Source: Pinus tabuliformis (taxonomy: Eukaryota; Streptophyta; Pinopsida; Pinales; Pinaceae). Taken from it: a stretch of DNA of 64,000 nt. Positions within the stretch are counted from its first letter, which is position 1, and every line of letters begins with the position of its first letter. The notes beneath the pieces are model-generated. The model did no database searches, was not told the DNA's origin, and saw only the letters and a list, made by a program, of their open reading frames with translations. This document shows positions 44,747 through 54,372 of this stretch, one piece after another. The position numbers were made by a program, and so were the translations under genes. Location: assembly GCA_031772625.1 (NCBI GenBank), contig CM062814.1, forward strand, positions 818,780,757 through 818,844,756, in the 5' to 3' direction.

Positions 44747-45088
44747 TTGGCTTCTTCAAGTACACATGTAGATCATGAGGCATGGTTGATTGACTCAGGT
44801 GCATACTTTCACTTCACTCCCCATAGAGAGAGGTTCTGCGAGTATGAGAAATATGATGGTGGTGATGTCTTCTTGGGGGATGACAGGAAGGCTAAAATCG
44901 TTGGTCACGGAAAAGTTAAGTTGAATTTGCAAGGTGGAAGGATTAGAACACTTCCGGGTGTTCTGCATATTCCTGCATTGGCCAGAAATCTGATTTATCT
45001 AAGTAAGATGGATGATGCAGTTGTAGAAATAATGTTCGAGAAGGATACTTGCAAGATGGTTCAGGGAGCACTGGTATTGATGCGGTGA
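44747..45088 (+). pseudogene. Protease of element E
   Basis: HEAWLIDSGAYFHFTPHRE holds the catalytic D-S-G and the A-(x)-HFTP word typical of plant copia protease, then YEKYDGGDVFLGDD, KLNLQGGR and LPGVLHIPALARNLIYLSKM. The frame stays open to 45088. The GAG-pre-integrase part follows to 45330 (LYKLQG, LWRQILGHIREKGL) with stops near 45086, 45250 and 45312. It is the best preserved part of element E but lies downstream of broken Gag. Confidence 0.85.
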
Positions 45089-45343
45089 GTTCAGATTGGA
45101 ACTTTGTACAAGCTGCAAGGTATCATTTTTGTTGATGGCTGCAACAATTCTGTGGTTCCTAAAAGTGGAGCAGAAAATCTAGTGGTCTTTGGAGAAAAGA
45201 CCATGCTATGGCGTCAAATACTTGGACATATTAGAGAGAAGGGTCTTTGAATACTTCATGGTAAAGGTATGGTAGAAGGTATGACTAACAGCTCTTTGGA
45301 TTTTGATTTTTGAGAAAATTGTATATATGGGAAGCAGAATCAG

Positions 45344-46111
45344 GTGAGTTTCCCCTCTGGTGGTAAGAGGGAGAAACAGATATTAGAGCTTGTGCAAAAT
45401 GATGTGTTTGGACCTATGAAGGTTCCATTACTAGGTAATTCCATGTATTATGTATCATTTATAGATGACTTCTCAAGGAATACATGGATATATTTCCTTA
45501 AAAATAAATATGAAGTCTTTGATAGGTTTAAATAATTTAAGGCTCTGGTGGAAAACCAGACAAAGAAGAAGATAAAGGTGTTGAGGACAGATAATGGTGA
45601 AGAGTTTTGCAAGAAGATTTTTGAATAATTCTGTAAGAAGTGTGGTATAGCACGACAGAAGACTACTCCATACACACCTGAGAAAAATGGAGTTGCAGAA
45701 AGAATGAAAAAGATGTTGATGGAAAGGGCAATAAGCATGCTCAGTGGTGTTGGGTTAGGATAGGAATTCTGGGCAGAGGCGATGGAGACTGCATGTTACC
45801 TGGTCAATAGATCACCTTCATCAGCTTTGGAGTTTAAGACTCCACAAGAGGTATGGACTGGTAAGAAACCCTCTCTTTCACATCTGAGGGTATTTGGATG
45901 TGATGCATATGTACATGTTCCAAAGGAGAAAAGAACAAAGTTGGATAGTAAATATGAAAAGTGCATCTTTATTGGGTATAAGGATTGTTTAAAGGGTTAT
46001 AAACTTTGGAACCCAGTAAAAAGGAATGTTGTGTACAACCAAGATGTGGTGTTCAGAGAGGTGAAATATGTTATTAAACATGAAGTCCAACCAAGGAACC
46101 TGAGAAGATAG
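45344..46111 (+). pseudogene. Integrase of element E
   Basis: The core reads LVQNDVFGPMKV (the usual catalytic Asp of H(S)D(V/L)(F/C)GP is present), YYVSFIDDFSRNTWIYFLKN, LRTDNGEEF (second Asp) and TPYTPEKNGVAERMKK (catalytic Glu in VAER). Stops at 45533, 45626 and near 45760. It continues with EFWAEAMETACYLVNRSPS and the copia C-terminal part FGCDAYVHVPKEKRTKLDSK to 46111. All three DDE positions can be read, but no continuous frame exists. Confidence 0.85.
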
Positions 46112-46289
46112 AGTTTGAGCTTAAGGAGGAAGAATCAGACTCTATAGCAGAAGAGGAATTAGAAGATGAAGAGCCACAAACTCCGGTTGTGAGAAGAATA
46201 GTTCGAGAAAGAAGGCAGCGAGAAAGTTATAGTCCATTTTCTTTCTTTTCAAATTTTTCTTTATCTATTACTGATGATGATCCCAAAAC

Positions 46290-47105
46290 TATGAAGGAAG
46301 TAGTAGATTTAGAGGATGGAAAACTCTGAAAGAGGCCATGGTTGATGAAATGGAATCTTTGCACAAAAATGAGGCTTGGGATTTGGTGGAGTTGTCGGAT
46401 GGAAGGAAACCCATTGGAAGAAAATGGGTGTTCAAGAAGAATAAAAATGAAGAAGGAAAGGTGGAGAAATACAAAGCTCGGTTGGTAGCAAAAAGTTATT
46501 CCCAGGTGCGGGGAATTGATTTTGGTGATATGTTTTCTCCTGTTTCTAAGGTAGCTTCTATTAGATTACTTTTAACTGTTGTTGCTGCTTTTGATTTTGA
46601 GGTAGAACAGATGGATGTGAAGACAACATTTCTATGGGGATCTGGAAGAAGAGATCTACATGAAGCAACCTGAAGGTTTTGTGGTGAAGGATAAGAAAGA
46701 ACTAGTATGCAAGTAAAAAAAGTCTCTGTATGGGTTAAAACAATCACCAAGGATGTGGTAGCAGAAATTTGATACATTTATACGGGGACTTGACTTCACT
46801 AGAAGCAAAGCAGATCACTTTATGTATTTTAAATTAATTGGTGACCGTGTTATTTATCTGGTCTTGTATGTGGATGATATGTTGCCGGTTGGAAATGACA
46901 AAGATATTAACCAGGATTTGAAGACCCAATTGTCCTCCAAATTCGGTGTGAAGGATCTTGGTGCTGCAAAGTATATTTTGGGCATGGAAATTAAAAGAGA
47001 TCGGGAAAAGAGGAAGCTCTGGTTAAACTAGAGGAAGTATTTTGAGACAATACTGTAGAGGTTTAATATGTAGGATAGTAAACCAGTGAAGGTTCTTATT
47101 CTTGT
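46290..47105 (+). pseudogene. Reverse transcriptase of element E
   Basis: Begins with AMVDEMESLHKNEAWDLVEL, then GRKWVFKKNKNEEGKVEKYK, ARLVAKSYSQVRGIDFGDMF and EQMDVKTTFLWG. A one-base insertion near 46640 shifts the frame before the YMKQPEGF segment. Further on, LYVDDMLPVGND (46866-46900) keeps the catalytic YVDD. It then reads FGVKDLGAAKYILGMEIKRD to a stop at 47029. Several other stops lie between 46715 and 47060. Confidence 0.85.
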
Positions 47106-47129
47106 AGGTGTAAATTTATCTGCTGAACA

Positions 47130-47852
47130 GTGTCCCAAGACATAAGAAGAGGAAGAGGACATGTCCCGTGTTCCATATGCAAGTGCAGTGGTAGCCTAAT
47201 GTATGTGATGGTCTATACTAGACCAAAAATTGCACATGCAGTGGGAGTATTGAGCAGGTTTATGTCAAAACTAGAGAAGGAGCATTGGACAACAATGAAG
47301 CAGTTTTTCAGGTATTTTTGTGGCACTAGTGATTATGGTTTGTGCTACCAAGGAAGACTAGGATTGGACAGAGTTTTAGATATCCATGGCTTTGTTGATG
47401 CAGACTGGGCTGGAGATATGGATCAGAGAAGATCTACAAGTGGGTATGTGTTTAACCTATTTGGAGGTGCAGTTAGTTGGATGAGTAAGAAACAATATGT
47501 AGTGGCACTATCAACTACAGAGGTAGAATACATGGCAGCCACTCATGCAAGCAAGGAAGCAATATGGTTGTAGAGATTGTGTTCAAGTATGCAGTTAGTA
47601 TAGGGAGCTATAAGGATAGAATGTGACAGCCAAAGTGCAATTTTCTTGGCAAAGAACCTTGGTTACCATTCAAAGACAAAGCACATTGATGTTCAATATC
47701 AATTTGTGAGGGATATGATAGAAGACAAAAAGTTGTTGGTGGTAAAGGTGGATATTTTGAAGAATACTGCAGATGCATTAACAAAATCTGTGAGCTCTGA
47801 GAAGTTCTCTTGGTGTAGAGAAACAATGGGCATTACAGGGTTGGATGAATGA
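47130..47852 (+). pseudogene. RNase H of element E
   Basis: YTRPKIAHAVGVLSRFMSKL (frame shared with 47130), GFVDADWAGDMDQRRSTSGY with the first catalytic Asp, LSTTEVEYMAATHASKEAIW with the Glu, and after a TAG at 47571 ECDSQSAIFLAKNLGYHSKT with the next Asp, KHIDVQYQFVRD, and NTADALTKSVS with the C-terminal Asp. The frame ends at 47852. PPT-like AAGTGGGAGA (47891-47900) follows just before the 3' LTR. Confidence 0.85.
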
Positions 47853-47900
47853 CTAAGCTCTCATGTGGCCCCCTGTGGAAAGAAAACAACAAGTGGGAGA

Positions 47901-48373
47901 ATTTGGCTTGTGTTATATTCTTTCCACGACTAGCCGACCTAGTTAACTGGGGGCTTAGAGGGGGGGCGGAGCCCCCCCTTAGTTGCACCGATTGTGTAGC
48001 GAGGGGGTCACAGGGGGTTTGAGGGGGGTGGTTAGTCCCCCTCTACAAGGTCTAGGGCAACGCCTTGGGGAATTTTTCTTTTTTTGGACCCTATATTAGG
48101 TGGGTGGACCTACCTATGGTTTTGTGCATCGTTTTCGTACATGGTTTTGGGTGCGATGGTTTTCGGTCCATGGTATTGGATGCTTTGGCATGTATATATA
48201 TGTATTGTAACATTGAAAGGGAAATAATGAAAAATCAAGCTGGTATTGCCAGTTTTGGGACCCAGGGGAAAATCTCTATGTATATGTGTTTTATGTGTTA
48301 TTCTCTCGCATCGTTTATTTTCTGTTCTTAGAATTCATATGCAGGTAATTTCTGTACGAGGTTAAAACCTACA
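47901..48373 (+). repeat. 3' LTR of element E
   Basis: Aligns with 43360-43830 from its first bases, but the start TGTTGGG now reads ATTTGGC; it ends AAACCTACA. Many small differences from the 5' LTR indicate considerable age. Confidence 0.85.
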
Positions 48374-49682
48374 CTGTGCCCGTTAGGAGTTCCCGAGCTT
48401 GAAGTGGGCATGGAAATATGTGGAGACCTCTGTGAACACTTATTGTAAGATGTTGTCCAAATGCAGCTTTAGAGGAGTTACCACAAAGCTGTCCAATCAT
48501 TTTGTAACCTCGGTGTACAAGATGATATTTGAACATGATCCACCCTGCATGTTGAAGGTAGAAATGGAGTCACTGATCGATATAACAGATTGGTATGCAT
48601 CATTGTCCGACACCTTCATATGGATATACAAAGAATATGTTGAAGCCACTAGCTCAAGTGTTCAATTCTTGATAGCTGAGAACAAGCGAATGGCTAAGGA
48701 GTTATAGATGGCCAAGTAGGGAGGAGAATTGGTTACAGCATCTGCCTAACCAGATTTGAAGAAGGAAATACTAGATGAAGTATTGTCCCTTGACATAGTC
48801 ATGCGGGCGTTGTATTCCAAATTTGGTACCATGCATAAGGCGGTTGTCCATCTCAATGGTTGGCAGTAGCGATGTGTTAGGAGAGCACGTATCTTGTCAA
48901 ATGCGCATGCTGCTGTTGATTACATGCAAACATGGAGAATAAGATACAAGGGATCCCTGCTACACTTGCTTAAGATGATGAAGCCCAGAGTGGTCAAGCT
49001 GAAGGAACGCATCCAGAGTCAGATCTGGAACTATGAAAATCTCCCATAGCTCATCACTAGTCTACAGGTTTCCCATACATGGGTATTCAAGAGTATGGAT
49101 GTTGTTTTGCGTGCACATGTGATCCCATCTATTGGGACACTCACCCAGGCAAAGAAAAAGGCACAGGTCTGACTGGAGCTTGACTCGTACTTTAACGAGT
49201 TGATGCGCATAGCCACTAGTCTAGACTTGGTGATCAGTGTAGACACCATGCACAAGTATGTTTCTAGTTCGACTGCACTCAAGGCAATGATGCGCATGTT
49301 ATTAGATGAGTTGGACAGAGGAGCTCGAGTAGTGTACACAAATGCTATGGAGGCAAGAGTTCATTTCTAGAAGGATTTCACCTTAGAGTACACGGACACC
49401 ATCACAGACTACTGAGCTTAGCATCAGTTCTCACTGTCTACCACCATGAGGATGTAAAAGAGCTAGTCTTCTCACAGTTGTCTGAGTCATAGTGATGTCT
49501 TGCATGACTTGCTCAAGCCTATTTTGTCTCACATGGTTACATGTGTAGATTGTATGTAATGTCTTGTCAAGTGTAATTTCAGGTGTCGATAGTTGGATGT
49601 AACAGTGATAGAGTAGATGAAGATTCATGAGGGTAGATGAACTGCCACAAAGGGGAATGTCAAGGGCCACCCCACCCATTGC

Positions 49683-49690
49683 TATATATA
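49683..49690 (+). promoter_or_regulatory. TATA box candidate of element C
   Basis: TATATATA in the context TTGCTATATATAGTCCCTC, about 720 bp before the LTR 3' end. The corresponding part of the 5' LTR is deleted. Confidence 0.5.
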
Positions 49691-51229
49691 GTCCCTCACA
49701 ACTCATTGTAGAGGCTTTTGTCAGCCAAGCTTCCAATAGGAGTATCTTAGAGAGAGCTTGGATAGTATTGTAATGAGCCTTGGCTTCTCCACTGTGCAGA
49801 GCTAGTATATCTCTTTGGAGGAGTAGGCGATTGTGGCTATAACGTTCTGCTATTGGAACTAGTGGGTGGACATGGATGTATTGTATGACTAGAACTTACA
49901 CTTCTTAATATAACAGAGCCAACACGTTTCATGCATATGTCGTATTGTATTCCAGCTATCGTGTTTACTCTAAATGATATATGTATATGTTTTCTTACAC
50001 ATGAATGTATGGAATATTCTGTATAAGTATGTATGAATCTTACTGAAATGTGCTAATTGGTTTAACCATCACTTTGGATTGCTCGCTAACTTGCTTTCCA
50101 ATTTGTGATGCATCTTCGCTCGTGTGTTCCCTTTCAAGCCATGTGCTATCACAGGTTTCCAAGGGGCACACTCAACCCACTTGCTATGTGTTAGAACCGT
50201 TCATGCACCTTCCTTGACTCATCACAACTATCACACCCTTTCTACCAGCAGGGACATCTTACTTGCCTCTGTGAGAAACCACGGTCAAGGCGATACCATA
50301 TGACCCACTACAAGGACTCCTACACCAAATGGTCTAAGGTCTAATTGGGACTTCTTACTGGGGAAATCCCCTGACATGTTGGTGGGTCCAACATCGTTAA
50401 CAAGTCCACAAGGAAGCTTGATTATGCTTGTGAAGGTTGTTAGAGCCTAGATTGACCTCAGGTTGAAGGGAGGCAATCCTAGGATAACCACAAACTAAGC
50501 TTAACCTAGTAGTTAGCCCTACCAGGTCGGGAAAGGGCTCTCTCCTTGTGAATTTCAGTCAAGATGACTGAATCAAATATGGATTTTAAGCTAGGCAAAG
50601 TAGCTCAAAGGATTTTATTGGATTTGTTTTGGGTCGAAATAGCAAGAGAAAGGATGATTTGGACTATGGAATCGATGTCAGTTTCTGCCGGCAAACCTGG
50701 GGCAAATTAAGTGCCATGTTCAGCCAAGTGAAGATTGTAAATGTGAGAAGTATAGGGGAGAAATCCCACTACCCTGCAGGCATCAAACAAAGGATGAATC
50801 TGCAACAACAACTTTAGATGAAAGAGAATCACGAGGTTGCTCAACAGAGCATCTAGCCAAGGATGAATTCTGCTAAGACAACCATTACAACTAACAGCAA
50901 AATCATCATGAAAGGAGCATCATTATGGATGAATTCCTAACATATCACTTAGATAATGTTGTAACAAGGTAGAAAAAACATAATATGTAAATGAATTACA
51001 GGAAAAACATACTAAACATCAGCACCATGATGAATCCCAGATCCAAAGGGCAAAAGACTGCTTTATTAAAATGATATTCAAGAAAAAAATTTACACAAAG
51101 CCAAGACAACCTCTCTACTGCAAAAATCGAACCTCTACACTATGAAATTCATAAAATTTATACATTTAGCTCATCCCTGTATTAAGGGAATTGAGCTCAA
51201 CCATCTTCTTCAAAATAGAATCAGTTACA

Positions 51230-51790
51230 TTAAACTTGGACCGAATTTCTGAAAATAGGTGTTGAAGATGAACTCGTATCTCCTAAACCATAGCACCTGT
51301 TACAAAAATGAAAGAGGTTTTTGTAGATAAGGTCATGTTGGAGAAAAACCTCTCTCAAATTCTAGAAATTCGTTTCCAGTTGCTCGGAATCTGTGCCACA
51401 AAATCATCTCTAAAACAGAAAATCATTAAAAACTTAAATCTGTCAAAATGAGCTGTAAAGATCTAGTCACATATTCAAATTCATGACACCTGTGAATAAA
51501 ATGAAAGAGTTTTTTGTTATATGGCTCGTGGTTAACAAAAACCTCCTTGGGTTTTTCAAAATTACTTTCCATCTGTTGTAAAATGGCACCGCACTAAAAT
51601 GACTAAAATAGTAAAAAATATGAAAAATTTGCTTTGTTTTAATGTAGGCTCCAAATATCACTGCATATCTCCCACATAGTAGCACCTGTACATAAACCAA
51701 AGGAGGTTTTTGTTATTTGGTATGTGATGGAAAAAAAACCTCTTTCACTTTTGAAAAATTCCTTACCATTATTTCAGAAACTGATCTTGT
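51230..51790 (-). repeat. About 195-bp tandem repeat carrying the element A stem-loop block
   Basis: CACCTGT marks three units at 51294, 51487 and 51683. Each is followed by AAAAATGAAAGAGGTTTTTG-like and AAAAACCTCT-like arms. Arms: 51310-51322 with 51344-51356; 51503-51515 with 51537-51545 (imperfect); 51703-51711 with 51734-51742. The order and words match, in reverse complement, the block at 3255-3320 of the element A LTR. Confidence 0.6.
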
Positions 51791-52403
51791 ACTAAACTTG
51801 TCATTGTGTGCAGCAACTGACCTCAAAACATGCATAACCAAGAATCACTCATTCATTTCGATCATATCTTCTCATCCAAAAACCGGTTATGGGAGTGTGA
51901 TATACTGTTGGAAATATTTTTCCGAGCTTCTTCTGATGGAAATAATTAGGATATGATTTGCACTGAAGATCATGTGCAAAACATCTCTGAAAACCAGACA
52001 TAGTAAGAGCCAATTTTGATCCCTGGTGATAGGCTGCGAAGACTGGGACTAAGAAAGGTTACTTCTCATGTGTTGAGATTTCAATATGAAATTTGATGAT
52101 TGACCAATGCTTTAAATTTTGTTAGTATCCAAAGCTATGAGCATGTGTAAATGTATTCTTTATTTAGAGATAGAGATGCTTGGCATCACCTTCGCTTAGA
52201 AAAATTTCGTGAAATGAATATAGCAATAAAAATAAAACAAAATAAAACAATTAATAATTGTATTTATTAATTAAAAATAATAATAATAATAATTTTACTT
52301 TAAACATTCTTATTTGGTCAAAATAAAATTGAAAAAAAAACTCGAAGAAAAAAAAATTGAACTAAAATAATAAGGTTAATTTAACTTGGTGAAGTTACTG
52401 GTG

Positions 52404-52525
52404 GTTTTGAGCTCTATGTTTATGAGAACCAATGATATTCATAGGTCATATCAGTGGAACAATAGTTTTGAGCTCCATGTTTATGAGAACCCATGGTATT
52501 CATAGGTTATATCAGTTGAACAATA
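52404..52525. repeat. 61-bp tandem duplication
   Basis: Two copies (52404-52464, 52465-52525) starting GTTTTGAGCTC(T/C)ATGTTTAT, about 90% alike by eye. Confidence 0.85.
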
Positions 52526-53550
52526 TGCTTGAGATTTTATAGTTGATTTTGAGGTGATATATTCTTTAATAATTGTAATATTATTTTTATTATTATATAG
52601 CCTTGTTTATATAACTCTCTTATTTATAACAAATTAGATAAATTTAATTGAAAAATGCATACACATTTAGAGATTTAAATTATTTGGATATATATATTCA
52701 TTTTGAGAGAATACAATATTAAAATCAAAGCATATTCACTTAGGTTTGAATTACACAATATTTTAACCTTAGTTGCATTTACTTTTAGAACATGTATATA
52801 AAGGAGGAAGCCATGATTTAAGGGTTTTAACATAAGCATATAAGCATATACATGTTATAAAAATTAAATAAAAGTGATCAAAGATAATAAACATAGTACG
52901 CATCAATTTTTTCATTGACCTTATATTATTTTAGTTTTGACCAAATTTTTACGCTAAAAGGCATTTTCTTTGTGAGGTTGGGTTGGCAAACACTGTTTTC
53001 CCCACTCAATCCGAGAGCTTTATTTTCTACCTTCACCCCAATTATATTTTGACATGTTTGGACAAGTTTTGTAGTGAGTTTCCATCCTTGACCAATGAAT
53101 CCATTGTCCTGACACACATTTTATGAACCCATCATCTTGGATTGCTCCCACGGATTCAGACCTAGACGCCTGAGAGGATTTTTAAAGAAAACATGAAAAG
53201 ATCAAAGAGAAGACTTTGCGTGTTATAGAATATTAGTCACTGGTCATAAGAAGGATGTGATAGGACTGACAACAATGATGATTCCCGCGGTAGTGTTGGC
53301 AAAAATAACTAAGTAGGTATTCCCTTCAGAAACGCTTTCATGTGTCTAAAATGTCTTGGACTATGGGGAAGAGGATCCAATGGACGACCAGTGTTCACAA
53401 ATGAAGAAAGTGAATTTGAATCTATCTTTTGCACGGGATGGCCGCTGTTGGGTCTGTGCCCTAGTCACTGTGCATTCTTTTAGGGTTTCTAGGGTTGCTC
53501 CCTGGGAAATATATTTTAGCATTAAAGTTCGATAGCTTTGCTCATGTTCT

Positions 53551-53890
53551 AAATTGCCAAGGATTGAATTGTCTCTGGTAGGTCGTGATGTCTCGCTTGC
53601 TATCATTCTTAAGCAGAATAAAGTTGTTTTAAATCATCTTGTTAAAAAGAGATTTCCATGAAATTCTTGATTGTCTTTTACAATTTTGTTTGATTAAATC
53701 CAAGGATATAGTGATGCTTCACTTGCAATAATTCATAAGCTTCACAAAATTGTTTTAAATCCTGTCGTGAAAGAATGAGCTTCCATTAATATCTTCACGA
53801 TCGTCTACAGTTACGATTTTTAAATCTCGAAGGATTTAGTTCTGTTGTGAAAAATATCTGTCTTTGAAAATATCTTAGCCTTTGAAATTT
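53551..53890. repeat. Degenerate tandem repeat, about 125-146 bp
   Basis: Starts at 53551, 53697 and about 53822, each with AAAT..CAAGGAT(T)TAGT-like words, then GCTTCACTTGCAAT-like and GTTTTAAATC-like words. Strongly diverged; the third unit is partial. Confidence 0.5.
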
Positions 53891-54372
53891 AAATGGCCAA
53901 ATTGTTTCTTAAATTTTGATGTTTAACCCTCTTAAACTTTTGGTTAAGAGAATGAATTCGCATCTTTAATTTCCCAACATATTTTGAAAAATTATCCTTC
54001 ACGGAGGTTGAGTGCTCCAACTGTTTTTTCCTTTGCTAGTTTTGAATGATGAGAATTTTGTGGCGTTTCCTTGTGTTGAGGCAGTTAGGATTTTTCTGGA
54101 AAATAAATTGGTGAATATTGTCATTATCATTCATTGATGATGTTTAGTATAGAGACTCGGTGATCATATGCATGTAGTCTTTTGAGTCTTTTGAAAACAT
54201 CCTTTGATCTTGTCATCCCTGGAATTATTTCTCATCTCGTTTTATGATTGGGCAATAATTTTACTTAACCCAACTTACTTGTCTTTGGATGCAGGTATAT
54301 AATATTTCATTGATTCAGAGTGAATTAATCAGATTTTCTTACTTAGAAATACCTTAACAAGTCTGACATGTC

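Larger units (their letters stand above)
43360..48373 (+). mobile_element. Element E: Ty1/copia retrotransposon, nested in LTR of C
   Basis: 5014 bp with LTRs of 471 and 473 bp. The flanks ATGTG (43355-43359) and CTGTG (48374-48378) are a 5-bp target duplication with one change. Order is gag, protease, integrase, RT, RNase H: integrase before RT defines copia. Every domain has nonsense codons or shifts, so it is inactive. The pre-insertion sequence is visible in the 5' LTR of element C (near 23483). Confidence 0.9.
42600..49415 (+). pseudogene. LTR-borne frame of element C, 3' copy (split by copia element)
   Basis: MASKRAGSKDTNGSAT starts at 42600. With element E removed (43360-48378) the phase is exactly continuous across the junction (A-R-stop-E-F-P-S-L-K-W-A-W) and runs to TGA at 49413, about 600 codons. 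Stops along the way are mostly CAG/TGG-type decay (42825, 43293, 48383, 48705, 48717, 48759 and others). Conserved blocks: KLKWKEINDAF, VYVNIHKF, FPQSWVITLDQLAREGKACN, VETSVNTYCKMLSKC, RIRYKGSLLHLLKMMKP and DLVISVDTMHKYVSSSTALK. Lys-rich, mostly helical, no metal or catalytic motif seen. No family recognised; a nucleic-acid-binding or Gag-like role is a guess from composition only. Confidence 0.6.
21072..50402 (+). mobile_element. Element C: gag-only element with giant LTRs, host to D1 and E
   Basis: The sequence from 21072 (TGTTGTAG) to 24174 (CATCAACA) recurs in the same direction from 40932 (TGTTGTAG) to 50402 (GTTAACA), interrupted there by element E. TGTTG and CAACA are inverted termini. 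A primer binding site follows the left copy, as expected of a 5' LTR. Outer flanks are GGTCT (21067-21071) and AGTCC (50403-50407), a possible target duplication differing by two transitions. Without insertions the internal region is about 2.96 kb and holds one Gag frame (24249-24785 plus 38580-39907) and no pol. Reading the two long repeats as LTRs is inference from order, termini and primer site; two independent copies of another element is the alternative. Confidence 0.65.
40932..50402 (+). repeat. 3' LTR of element C (with copia insertion)
   Basis: 9471 bp as it stands, about 4452 bp without element E and its 5-bp duplication. It starts TGTTGTAGTAGC at the exact point where homology with 21072 begins and ends GTTAACA. 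It holds palindrome arrays (41145-41400, 42138-42470), two intron-like intervals, a long reading frame (42600-49415) and a TATATATA box at 49683-49690 about 720 bp before the LTR end. The frame therefore lies in U3, upstream of the element's own start site. Confidence 0.65.
50403..54372. other. Non-coding region with diverged tandem repeats
   Basis: About 4 kb between elements C and D2. No supported gene. It holds the ~195-bp repeat (51230-51790), a strongly AT-rich stretch (52200-52900), a 61-bp duplication and a ~130-145-bp degenerate tandem. Otherwise I see nothing recognisable. Confidence 0.6.

Noticed and set aside
49430-49740. Minus-strand open stretch near the end of the element C LTR
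   Set aside because: It lies over the promoter part of the LTR and has no recognisable protein features.
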